DNA from: Bacteroidota bacterium | GTDB lineage: Bacteria > Bacteroidota > Bacteroidia > Chitinophagales > Saprospiraceae | DNA: 64,000 bases | Assembly: GCA_029572935.1 (NCBI GenBank) | Contig: JAKQHM010000056.1 | Location: 62,001 to 126,000 of the forward strand | Direction: 5' to 3' | Part shown: positions 40,517 through 49,398 of the stretch, one piece after another | How positions within the stretch are numbered: the first letter of the stretch is position 1 | Layout of the letters: every line of letters begins with the position of its first letter | Program-made: the position numbers and the translations under genes | Notes under the pieces: generated by a model | Databases searched by the model: none | Told to the model about the DNA's origin: nothing | Seen by the model: the letters and a program-made list of their open reading frames with translations, nothing else

Positions 40517-41419
40517 ATGAACGATATTTATTGGGGATTTGACATGGGTGGCACCAAAATCGAGGGTGCTGTAATTCGTGCAGGAAAGAAACTGGAGATC
40601 CTGGCCCGTGAAAGGGTGCCTACAGAGCAGGAACAGGGGTATGAACATGTACTAAGCCGCTTTGCCTTACTGATAGAAAGGCTGAGGGAAAAAACCGGTT
40701 ACACTCCAACCAGGGTGGGCATTGGTACACCGGGCACCATTGACAGCAAAAGCCATCTGATCAAAAACAGCAATACCCAGTGCATCATCGGCAAACCCAT
40801 GAAAGAAGACCTGCAAAATTTGTTGGGCCTGGAGGTCAGGATGGCCAACGATGCAAACTGCTTTGCCATGGCGGAAGCCCTACTGGGTTCGGTACCGGAG
40901 CATGTAAGCAATCCTGAAATCGTGTTCGGAGTCATCCTGGGTACCGGCGTGGGAGGCGGAATCGTTGCGAATGGTAAAATACTCAATGGTCTCCACGGCA
41001 TCGCAGGTGAATGGGGTCACAACTGCCTGGATCCCGACGGTGATTTGTGTTACTGTGGTCACCGCGGATGTGTGGAAACTTTTCTTTGTGGTCCGGCCAC
41101 CGAAAGATATTTCAAAAAGATTTCAGGCCAATCCATGCCCATGAAGGACATCGACCGACTCTATCATGAGGGAGATCCACATGCCGTGGCCACCATGGAC
41201 CGTTACATGCATTATTTCGGACGCGCGATGGCGACCATCATCAACATCATAGATCCAACCGCCATCGTTTTTGGTGGCGGGCTCGGCCATTTGGATATCA
41301 TTTATCAACGGGGACACGACGAAGTGCTGCGGCACCTTTTCAACAAAGAACTCAATACCCTGTTCCTCCGTCCCAAACTAGGCGACAGCGCAGGAGTGGT
41401 TGGAGCGGCTTTGCTCTGA
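40517..41419 (+). CDS. ROK-family sugar kinase/regulator
   Basis: IYWGFDMGGTKIEGAVI...GIGTPGTID...NDANCFAMAEAL...GVILGTGVGGGIVANGKILNGLHGIAGEWGHNCLDPDGDLCYCGHRGCVETFLCGPA. Confidence 0.92.
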   Translation: MNDIYWGFDMGGTKIEGAVIRAGKKLEILARERVPTEQEQGYEHVLSRFALLIERLREKTGYTPTRVGIGTPGTIDSKSHLIKNSNTQCIIGKPMKEDLQNLLGLEVRMANDANCFAMAEALLGSVPEHVSNPEIVFGVILGTGVGGGIVANGKILNGLHGIAGEWGHNCLDPDGDLCYCGHRGCVETFLCGPATERYFKKISGQSMPMKDIDRLYHEGDPHAVATMDRYMHYFGRAMATIINIIDPTAIVFGGGLGHLDIIYQRGHDEVLRHLFNKELNTLFLRPKLGDSAGVVGAALL

Positions 41420-41505
41420 ATAAACAAAACATGGATCCTGTCTGGTGGAGACGGTCGCTTTCTGGTCGATACATTAGTTGGATGAAATCAGCGCCTCGTA
41501 GGGAG

Positions 41506-41985
41506 TTAACCGATTCCGGCGACACCCTTGATGCCATACCAGAGCATGACTCCGCAAAGCACCAGTTTGAGCCAAACGCCCAAAAGAAAACCGACAAAGG
41601 AGCCGGTTGCGGCTTTCAGGGCTGAGGCACTGTCCTTTCCACTGATGAACTCTCCGATCAGGCCACCTGCAAAGGCACCGATCAAAAGTCCCAAAAGTCC
41701 TCCTGCCATGCCGATGATCAGACCCAGTGTACTGCCCCACATACCAGCCCTGGAACCGCCAAATTTTTTAATACCCCAGACGGGCAACATATAGTCAATA
41801 ACGACCAGCAGAACCGTCAAAATCGATAAGCTGATCAAAAGAGTCGTGGAATACTGGACCTTACTGCTCCAATGGATCAGGAAAATACCCAAGAGACTAA
41901 ACGGGGGGCCCGGTATGGGCAACAAAGCACCGGCCAGTCCGGTCAGCAGTAAAATAAATCCCAAAACAAATAATACAATATCCAT
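41506..41985 (-). CDS. DUF456-domain membrane protein
   Basis: MDIVLFVLGFILLLTGLAGALLPIPGPPFSLLGIFLIHW...KFGGSRAGMWGSTLGLIIGM; glycine-rich TM segments. Confidence 0.85.
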   Translation of the reverse strand: MDIVLFVLGFILLLTGLAGALLPIPGPPFSLLGIFLIHWSSKVQYSTTLLISLSILTVLLVVIDYMLPVWGIKKFGGSRAGMWGSTLGLIIGMAGGLLGLLIGAFAGGLIGEFISGKDSASALKAATGSFVGFLLGVWLKLVLCGVMLWYGIKGVAGIG

Positions 41986-42012
41986 ACAGAAGGATCCTCT
42001 TCCTGTGGGGGA

Positions 42013-42417
42013 TCAATGGTGGCCCAAATGTTTCAGGAACTTACGGATATTCACCAGGAGCTCAGCCTCTTGTTTGTTGATCTTGTGATAGCGGTCCGCG
42101 ATTTCCGTGCAGGTATGCATGATGTTGTCCCTTACTTTTTTGTCAAATAGGTAGGAATTGGATTCTGCATAATCCTTAAAATCCTGCCAGGCGTCGCGGC
42201 TGTCATAGCCCTCTTCCTCGAGCCATTCAAAAATAGCCTCTATCTCCACGCCACCGGACGTTTCAAAGTCGTGCGCGTCTGTATCGGTCTTTTTCCAGAT
42301 TCCGATCACCTCTTCATGCAATTTGGCAATTTCGGATTGGCCGACCTTGCCATCCACACCGGCCACAGCGTAAAACAGGTAAGCTAATTTTTCGTAAAAA
42401 TCCTGCGGTTTGTGCAT
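42013..42417 (-). CDS. TerB-like protein
   Basis: YEKLAYLFYAVAGVDGKVGQSEIAKLHEEVIGIW...: acidic helical TerB-like pattern. Confidence 0.6.
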   Translation of the reverse strand: MHKPQDFYEKLAYLFYAVAGVDGKVGQSEIAKLHEEVIGIWKKTDTDAHDFETSGGVEIEAIFEWLEEEGYDSRDAWQDFKDYAESNSYLFDKKVRDNIMHTCTEIADRYHKINKQEAELLVNIRKFLKHLGHH

Positions 42418-42541
42418 TGAAATGATTTGTTTTCTGTCGCTAAGATAATGAGATTACCGCATCCACTATCGTATGATGAATGGCAGGTATGGACCCGCTG
42501 CTTTTTTGACAAACGGGAACCGGATCCGATTCGAATTATAA

Positions 42542-43024
42542 CTACTCTGCTGCAGCCTGAGCCTTGACGTATTTGGAATATACGTATACGGGGATGTTGA
42601 GGTCTCCCAATTGCTCTTCAATGACCGGCTTCACGTCATCCCAGTCCAAAGCGCCCACACCCGTGGCAACTCTGGGCAAAGCCAGGCTTTGAATCTTTTC
42701 TTCCTGAACCAAATGGGCCAGTTTCTTCAAGGCATGCCGTACCGCGCTTAGGCTGGCTCTTCCGGGATGTCCCGAAGCTGAAACCGGCGGTTCCTGGGTC
42801 AATAAATTGAAAATTTTTCTCTTGTCCGCAGATTGCCACAGCCATACCTCTCCGGGTTTGGGATGATAGGTCTGGCAATAATGCCTGAAATCCTTGTACA
42901 GGGATGGGTAGTCCTGTCGGATAGCAGCAGCCAGGCCACTGTCAAAATGATCCATAGGAGCCACACCATGGGCGATGGCATCCGCCTTGCTCAACAAAAT
43001 ATCCCCTTCTACTTCTTTGATCAT
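42542..43024 (-). CDS. Macro-domain (ADP-ribose-binding) protein
   Basis: MIKEVEGDILLSKADAIAHGVAPMDHFDSGLAAAIRQDYP...IQSLALPRVATGVGALDWDDVKPVIEE. Confidence 0.85.
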   Translation of the reverse strand: MIKEVEGDILLSKADAIAHGVAPMDHFDSGLAAAIRQDYPSLYKDFRHYCQTYHPKPGEVWLWQSADKRKIFNLLTQEPPVSASGHPGRASLSAVRHALKKLAHLVQEEKIQSLALPRVATGVGALDWDDVKPVIEEQLGDLNIPVYVYSKYVKAQAAAE

Positions 43025-43232
43025 AATCTGGTATTTAATGCTGCAAGATTAGCCGAATATCGGATGGCCGGAAATGACATTTCTTAACCTTTGTTCTGAT
43101 ATTGATCATTAAATATTCAATATACAGGGCAATAGCCGATGTACTGGATGCTCCCACAAATATTTATCCCCGGGGCCTCCTCGTCAATGAATGAAAAGGA
43201 ATTATCTTCGCCTTTTCAATTAATTCAGCAGT

Positions 43233-44411
43233 ATGTACTTCAATCTGACAGAAGAACACGAAGCAGTGAGGCAGGCAGCCCGCGATTTTGCACAGCAGGA
43301 GCTGTTGCCCGGCGTGATCAAACGCGATGCCGAAATGAAATTTCCAACCGAAGAAGTCCGCAAAATGGGCGAACTCGGATTTCTGGGCATGATGGTCTCT
43401 CCTGATTACGGTGGTGGTGGTATGGATACCATATCCTATGTACTCGCCATGGAGGAGATCTCCAAGGTGGATAATTCCTGCTCGGTCATCATGTCCGTCA
43501 ACAACAGCCTGGTCTGTTGGGGCATAGAACAGATGGGCACTGAGGAGCAAAGGAGGAAATACCTTCCCAAACTGGTCACGGGCGAATGGATCGGATCCTT
43601 TTGCCTTTCAGAGCCGGAAGCAGGAAGCGACGCCACCCAGCAAAAGACCACAGCCATAGACTGCGGCGACCATTACCTGCTCAACGGCACCAAGAACTGG
43701 ATCACCAATGGAGGCAGCTCTTCCCTGCACCTCGTGATGGCTCAGACGGATCCATCTGCCGGTCATAGGGGCATCTGCACTTTTATAGTCGAAACCTCCT
43801 GGCCGGGTGTCACCATCGGAGCCAAGGAAGATAAACTGGGCATCCGTGCTTCCGATACCCATACCATCATGTACAACGACGTACGGGTTCCCAAGGAAAA
43901 CCTGCTGGGCCCTGCAGGCGGTGGATTTAAATTTGCCATGCAGACCCTAACCGGGGGCCGCATCGGTATTGCCTCACAGGCCCTCGGAATAGCTTCCGGC
44001 GCTTATGAGCTGGCCCTCAATTACTCCAAAGAAAGAAAGACCTTCGGCAAGCCCATCTCTCAACACCAGGCCATAGCCTTCAAACTGGCTGACATGGCCA
44101 CCGAAGTAGAAGCAGCGCGCCTGATGGTACTCCGCTCTGCCTGGATGAAGGACCAGGGCATGGACTTTGGAGTAGCAGCCAGTATGGCCAAACTCTTTGC
44201 TTCAGATGTAGCCATGCGCCACACCATCGAAGCCGTACAGGTCCATGGAGGATACGGATATGTGAAAGAATACCACGTGGAGCGGCTCATGCGCGATGCC
44301 AAGATCACCCAGATCTATGAAGGCACTTCTGAGGTGCAACGCATGGTGATCTCCCGGGCCATATTGGCAGGACAGGTCTATCAGCCCATGTGGAACACCC
44401 CCAGCTCATGA
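43233..44411 (+). CDS. Acyl-CoA dehydrogenase
   Basis: MYFNLTEEHEAVRQAARDFAQQEL...GSFCLSEPEAGSDA...QTLTGGRIGIASQALGIA...QVHGGYGYVKEYHVERLMRDAKITQIYEGTSEVQRMVI. Confidence 0.95.
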   Translation: MYFNLTEEHEAVRQAARDFAQQELLPGVIKRDAEMKFPTEEVRKMGELGFLGMMVSPDYGGGGMDTISYVLAMEEISKVDNSCSVIMSVNNSLVCWGIEQMGTEEQRRKYLPKLVTGEWIGSFCLSEPEAGSDATQQKTTAIDCGDHYLLNGTKNWITNGGSSSLHLVMAQTDPSAGHRGICTFIVETSWPGVTIGAKEDKLGIRASDTHTIMYNDVRVPKENLLGPAGGGFKFAMQTLTGGRIGIASQALGIASGAYELALNYSKERKTFGKPISQHQAIAFKLADMATEVEAARLMVLRSAWMKDQGMDFGVAASMAKLFASDVAMRHTIEAVQVHGGYGYVKEYHVERLMRDAKITQIYEGTSEVQRMVISRAILAGQVYQPMWNTPSS

Positions 44412-45502
44412 TTGAACAAGCTGTCCGCATTGGCACATTTTTCGGGATACCTGTACGCATACACTGGACCTTTCTGTTAATATTTGCGTACATCCTTTTT
44501 ACCGGATTATCCGAGGGACACAGCATGCAGATGATCCTCGTGGAAATGGTCTTCATGCTTTGTATGTTTGTATGCGTGGTCTTACACGAATTTGGTCATG
44601 CCCTGACCGCACGACGCTATAAAATCAGGACTGAAGACATCATACTGCTCCCCATTGGCGGAGTAGCCCGATTGCGCAACATGCCCGCCAAACCCGTTCA
44701 GGAACTTTGGGTGGCCATTATGGGACCCATGGTCAATCTGGTCATCGCCATCCTGTTATTTACCTTCCTGATGTTTAAAAACGGATGGAATCAATGGGTC
44801 AGCCAGGTCGATGCAGAAGGGCTGGTCATGAACTGGCAGAATTTCTTATTTATCCTGATGGTGGCCAATCTGGGCCTTCTGGTTTTTAACATGATCCCAG
44901 CCTTCCCTATGGATGGCGGCCGGGTATTAAGAGCCTTTCTGGCCATGTGGCTCGGCAGGCTGAATGCCACCAAATGGGCCACCCGCATAGGCCAGATCAT
45001 CTGCGTGGTCCTGATACTGACAGGCGTGTATTATGGTGCCTGGACCCTGGCCCTCATCGGTTTGTTTATTTTTCTGAGTGCAGGACAGGAATATCGCTCT
45101 GTGGTCGTCGAGGACCGGATTCAAAATAAAAGTCTGGCCATGTGTGCCAGAAAGATCAACGATCATCTCCTGGAATATCAGACCGCAGAGGAGGCCATGC
45201 AAATCCTAATCAGCACCGGACAAAGTTCCTTTCTGGTGACGGACCTCGAAGGCAGAACGATGGGATATACCACCGCCGCGCGCATCGTCCAAAGCGTCAA
45301 ACAATCCCCGCAAACCCGTATTCGCGACATCACCACCACCGAGTACGGCATCCTTCAGGGTCATACCCCTCTGACTGTGGTGATACAGTACTTCCGGACC
45401 CATCAGCCCTTCGTGGTAGTGCACAACGAAAATGGCGAACCCACCCACTATGCCGATCCGGAAGTGGTGGAAAATTTCCTCAGACTCACCGAGCGAGCTT
45501 GA
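44408..45502 (+). CDS. Site-2 protease family (M50) metalloprotease
   Basis: VVLHEFGHALTARRYKI (HExxH), FNMIPAFPMDGGRVLRA; C-terminal CBS-like region. Confidence 0.88.
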   Translation: MIEQAVRIGTFFGIPVRIHWTFLLIFAYILFTGLSEGHSMQMILVEMVFMLCMFVCVVLHEFGHALTARRYKIRTEDIILLPIGGVARLRNMPAKPVQELWVAIMGPMVNLVIAILLFTFLMFKNGWNQWVSQVDAEGLVMNWQNFLFILMVANLGLLVFNMIPAFPMDGGRVLRAFLAMWLGRLNATKWATRIGQIICVVLILTGVYYGAWTLALIGLFIFLSAGQEYRSVVVEDRIQNKSLAMCARKINDHLLEYQTAEEAMQILISTGQSSFLVTDLEGRTMGYTTAARIVQSVKQSPQTRIRDITTTEYGILQGHTPLTVVIQYFRTHQPFVVVHNENGEPTHYADPEVVENFLRLTERA

Positions 45503-45638
45503 TCTTCAGCCCTCTGGATGATCCATTTTTTTCAACAAAACGATGATCGAAGTTTATAACTTCAATCCATCGGGTTAAACAGGACTATATATAGCTAAAT
45601 CGCAGTTACAAGCTGGGATCATTGGTTGCATTCATTCG

Positions 45639-46028
45639 CTAAATTACGCTATAAATTAACCAAGTTCCTATTAAAAAAGCGAATGGCGAAATTAACTGAA
45701 AATAGAATGGCTTTAAAATTTCAGCCGCCTTTAATGAAAAATTATGGTGCAGTTGTCTTGGTACAAAATACAAAACCAAAGAAGTAAGCAATATAAACCA
45801 ACCAAATATTTTAAAAATGTCTGGATTTTTTGAATTGTCTGCAGACAAAATAAGTCCAACGGCTGGAATTATTCTAATTGTGATTTCGGCATAGTTGATA
45901 AAATTTGTACTTCCTGCTTTGCGTAATATTTCGTTTGCTTTATTTGGTCCAATGAGCATCAAAAGTCCAACGCATATAAAGAAAAGTCCGAAAAGTATAA
46001 TTATCCATTTTGCTAATATGTCTATCAT
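45639..46028 (-). CDS. Small membrane protein, unknown function, in a low-GC patch
   Basis: 129 aa with several TM helices: MIDILAKWIIILFGLFFICVGLLMLIGPNKANEILRKAGS... Confidence 0.65.
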   Translation of the reverse strand: MIDILAKWIIILFGLFFICVGLLMLIGPNKANEILRKAGSTNFINYAEITIRIIPAVGLILSADNSKNPDIFKIFGWFILLTSLVLYFVPRQLHHNFSLKAAEILKPFYFQLISPFAFLIGTWLIYSVI

Positions 46029-46216
46029 TTTTTTCTGTTTGTTGTTTGTATGGTCGCGCGTAGGGTTGCAGGTAACATCTTCAATCCCGCAACTTTTACG
46101 TTAATTCACATATTTAAGACGGGCCTGAAGAATCGTTTAAATTGTTCATTTTGAATACACTTTGAAATATTTTTACTGTCTCACTAAATTTATGGTCAGC
46201 TTTGCTCAATGCTTCA

Positions 46217-46387
46217 TTAGTCCGGCAGAATGATTATTCCAGATGAGGTATATTCTGGCGGGGTACATAGACCTGGAGAATTGGTGTGCGTAAAGTTAAG
46301 ATATAATTCTTCTTGATTATTATAACATCCCAAATTCCTTCCAGATCCTGGTTGACAAATTCCGGTTGATGCGGGGCAGAAAGTCAG
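46217..46387 (-). pseudogene. Orphan C-terminal-like coding remnant of a Cys-containing protein
   Basis: Reverse-strand open frame LTFCPASTGICQPGSGRNLGCYNNQEELYLNFTHTNSPGLCTPPEYTSSGIIILPD*, bounded upstream by stops and lacking a start codon. Confidence 0.35.
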
Positions 46388-46440
46388 TTAAATTCACAGA
46401 TGCCTACCCATAAAGGTAACCTCTTCCTCAAAGAAATTTT

Positions 46441-49371
46441 TCAACCCAGTAATTCCTCCAGGTTCTTTCCGATCCAATCCGGTAGCTGGTTCTCAACGAG
46501 CAGTTCTTCGGAGAGGGTAACTTTTTGATGCTGCAATTTCAGAATTTTCTCTTCAATACTGTCCCGGCTGATGAAGCGCGTAAGTTGTACCGGATTTTTC
46601 TGCCCGATCCGGTGTGCCCTGGATACGGCCTGGCGCTCTGCAAAGGGATTCCACCAGGGATCGAGGATCAACACATATTCGGCGGCCGTCAAGTTCAGAC
46701 CTGTACCCCCGGCCTTCAGAGATATCAGAAAAAACAGGCAGTCCGGATCCTCCTGAAAGCGCTTAACGTTTTGCTCGCGAAGAGGCAGAGCCGTGTCACC
46801 GGTCAGTATGGTATAACCATAGCCCTGTTTCTTAAACCAGCTTTCATAGATCGACAGATGCTCGGTAAAGGAAGAAAAAATAAGAGCCTTCTGGCGGCTT
46901 TTGAAAAGGGTATCTAGCTGGCCGCAGACATCGTCCATTTTTCCGGATGCTGAGTCATAGAGATCTGTATCCGGGATCAGGGACGGGTGATTGGCCAGTT
47001 GGCGCAGGCGCATCAGGGACCTGAGGATCACGAAGCGGTTTTTCTGGTCCTCCGGGTCCAGGCCCAGCAAACTGTTCCGCGCGGCAGCTTTTTCCTGCTC
47101 GTAGAGACGTCTTTGTTCGGGCAGCATGTCGCAGTAAAAGACCTGCTCGGTCAGTTCCGGAAGATCCGGGTTGACCTGCTGTTTGCTGCGTCTGAGAATA
47201 TACGGACCGGTGATTTGTCTCAATTCCTCCAGCGCGTCTGCGTCCCGGAGGTTTTGGATGGGTTTGAGAAAATGATTGTTAAAAAAGGAATAACTGCCGA
47301 GTATTTTTGGATTGATAAATTCCATCTGGGACCAGAGATCGGACAGACTGTTTTCGATAGGTGTACCGCTCAGCGTGATCCTGCTTTTGGCCTTCAGTTG
47401 GTGCAGCATTCTGAAAGTCTTGGAATCCCTGTTTTTGATCTGCTGGCTCTCATCCAGGATCATGCAGTCAAAGTTTTTTTCAGAGAATAACCGGTAGTCG
47501 CGCAGGAGAATGGCATAGCTGGTCAGGATCACTTCGTATGGTTCAAAAAGCGAAGGCTGGGTAGGACGATCCTGTCCGATATGCTGCAAAACGCGCAGTT
47601 CCGGAGCAAATTTTTCAAACTCGGCCTTCCAGTTAAACACCAGCGAAGAGGGCATGACGATCAGCGCACAAAATGAGGAGGTCCTGAAGGTCTCCTCCGG
47701 TTCAGAAAACAAGTCTCTGGGCCGGCCTGACTCCTGGACAGTCCTTCCGACCAGCTGCCGGGCCTGATCCCGGGCATAAAGCAGAAATGCAATGGTCTGC
47801 AGGGTCTTACCCAGACCCATATCATCTGCCAGGCAGGCGCCCAGTCCATTTTTGTAATGTTCGCAAAGCCACAAATAACCTTCGACCTGGTAAGGCCTCA
47901 GGCTGGCTTTTAAATCCTGCGGCAATGAAATCCCGGCCTGGGGCTGCTCTATTTTTTTAGGTAAAAGGATCCCGCTCATTTGTTCAGACTCTTCCCATCG
48001 GGACTGATGGGCTTTTGAGCTGCGGACTCCATCCCCATGCTCCTCTCCAAAACGCGCAATCAGCTCAAATCGGCTGAACCATTCCCGGGGTATGAGAAAA
48101 AGGTTTCCATCCGGCAGGACACACTCCCGTTTTCCACTTTTCAGGTTTTTAAAAATGTAACTAAAGGGAAGGGTATAGGGCCCCAGACGGATATCTCCCT
48201 TCAGGTCAAACCAGTCGGTGCCGGTTTCGATCCGCGTTTCGATGCGGGCCTCTTCCAGGACGAGTTTTTTGCCTTCGATTTCTACCGGAGGAAGACCAAA
48301 TACTTTTGTGAGCTCAGACTGATGTTGCACCAGAAAATCAAAAATCATCCAGCCATCTCCATCGGCATAAAATCTTCTGTTGGATTCCGTACGCAAACCC
48401 AGGCGGGACAGTAAACGGATCATTTGCTCTTCCTCACCGCGGTCTCTTTCAACGCGGCTTACTGCTACCTCTTCTTCGGATACAGACTGGACAAAGGTTC
48501 TGCCATCGCGCAGATCGGCATAACTCACCCGAAATCTGTCGTACTCAAACACCACATCCAATGCCCATTTTTCCTGAAGAAAGTCAAATACGGGGATGAG
48601 GGATGCCTTTAGAATCCGACGGTCCTTTTGGATGGGATAGCCTTCGGTTTCCACCTCGCAAACAGCGATAAGATCGGCCACAAATTTTTCAAAATACTGG
48701 CGGGTAAGCTTTCGGGGAATGGCAATAAAATCTTTTTGCAGAAAGGGGCTGAGTTTGTTGGCATTGATGCCATTCAACCTGACCAGCTGGCCTTTGATGG
48801 CTATCCAGGCTGGCTTGTCGTTGATCAGGAGTATATCAGATTTGCTGACCAGATGGAGGGCATCCTGCCACCAAAGTCGCAGGTGGTATTCGAGTCCGGT
48901 GTCTGTTTTTTTGAACAGCAGCCTGGCTTCTGCCGGAAAATCGGAGTGAATTAGTTTTTTAGCTTCCAGAATTTCTTTGCGTTGCGGCTCGAGAATTGCG
49001 GCAATGCTATTTTTTTTTGCGGCTTCAAGGATCTGAGCCAGCTTTTGCTCTACCCAGCGAGTCAGCTGCGGCCCTGTAGTGCTGTCTTGCAAAACATTTT
49101 CAATGGAAAGTTTCTTCTTGCTGCGGTTGAACTTCCGCAGGAGTTCATCGATCTGTATCTCCCTGCAGCAATCGACCAGGGCTTTGATTTCCTCCGGATC
49201 TGCAAGACCCATAAAATCTTTCAGGGTCTGCTCGTTGCATTCTCTTTCAAAATAGCTGAACTTACCATCCGGGTCAGTACGGACCACGATCAACCTGGGT
49301 TGCCAGATACCCGTACGGCCGTCACGGCTTAGGTCTAATGCCAGGACCAGACCAGATTTCAAATCAGTCAA
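46441..49371 (-). CDS. SNF2/Rad54-type DEAD/DEAH helicase
   Basis: 976 aa; LRPYQVEGYLWLCEHYKNGLGACLADDMGLGKTLQTIAFLL...MILDESQQIKNRDSKTFRML...ITLSGTPIENSLSDLWSQMEFINP...SLKAGGTGLNLTAAEYVLILDPWWNPFAERQAVSRAHRIGQKNPVQ. Confidence 0.93.
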   Translation of the reverse strand: MTDLKSGLVLALDLSRDGRTGIWQPRLIVVRTDPDGKFSYFERECNEQTLKDFMGLADPEEIKALVDCCREIQIDELLRKFNRSKKKLSIENVLQDSTTGPQLTRWVEQKLAQILEAAKKNSIAAILEPQRKEILEAKKLIHSDFPAEARLLFKKTDTGLEYHLRLWWQDALHLVSKSDILLINDKPAWIAIKGQLVRLNGINANKLSPFLQKDFIAIPRKLTRQYFEKFVADLIAVCEVETEGYPIQKDRRILKASLIPVFDFLQEKWALDVVFEYDRFRVSYADLRDGRTFVQSVSEEEVAVSRVERDRGEEEQMIRLLSRLGLRTESNRRFYADGDGWMIFDFLVQHQSELTKVFGLPPVEIEGKKLVLEEARIETRIETGTDWFDLKGDIRLGPYTLPFSYIFKNLKSGKRECVLPDGNLFLIPREWFSRFELIARFGEEHGDGVRSSKAHQSRWEESEQMSGILLPKKIEQPQAGISLPQDLKASLRPYQVEGYLWLCEHYKNGLGACLADDMGLGKTLQTIAFLLYARDQARQLVGRTVQESGRPRDLFSEPEETFRTSSFCALIVMPSSLVFNWKAEFEKFAPELRVLQHIGQDRPTQPSLFEPYEVILTSYAILLRDYRLFSEKNFDCMILDESQQIKNRDSKTFRMLHQLKAKSRITLSGTPIENSLSDLWSQMEFINPKILGSYSFFNNHFLKPIQNLRDADALEELRQITGPYILRRSKQQVNPDLPELTEQVFYCDMLPEQRRLYEQEKAAARNSLLGLDPEDQKNRFVILRSLMRLRQLANHPSLIPDTDLYDSASGKMDDVCGQLDTLFKSRQKALIFSSFTEHLSIYESWFKKQGYGYTILTGDTALPLREQNVKRFQEDPDCLFFLISLKAGGTGLNLTAAEYVLILDPWWNPFAERQAVSRAHRIGQKNPVQLTRFISRDSIEEKILKLQHQKVTLSEELLVENQLPDWIGKNLEELLG

Positions 49372-49398
49372 GGATTAAAATTTCCGCTTCTGAAAGAA

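Noticed and set aside
42542-43024. DarTG-type toxin-antitoxin system based on the macro domain
   Set aside because: No DarT-like ADP-ribosyltransferase gene adjacent; neighbours are TerB-like and acyl-CoA dehydrogenase genes.
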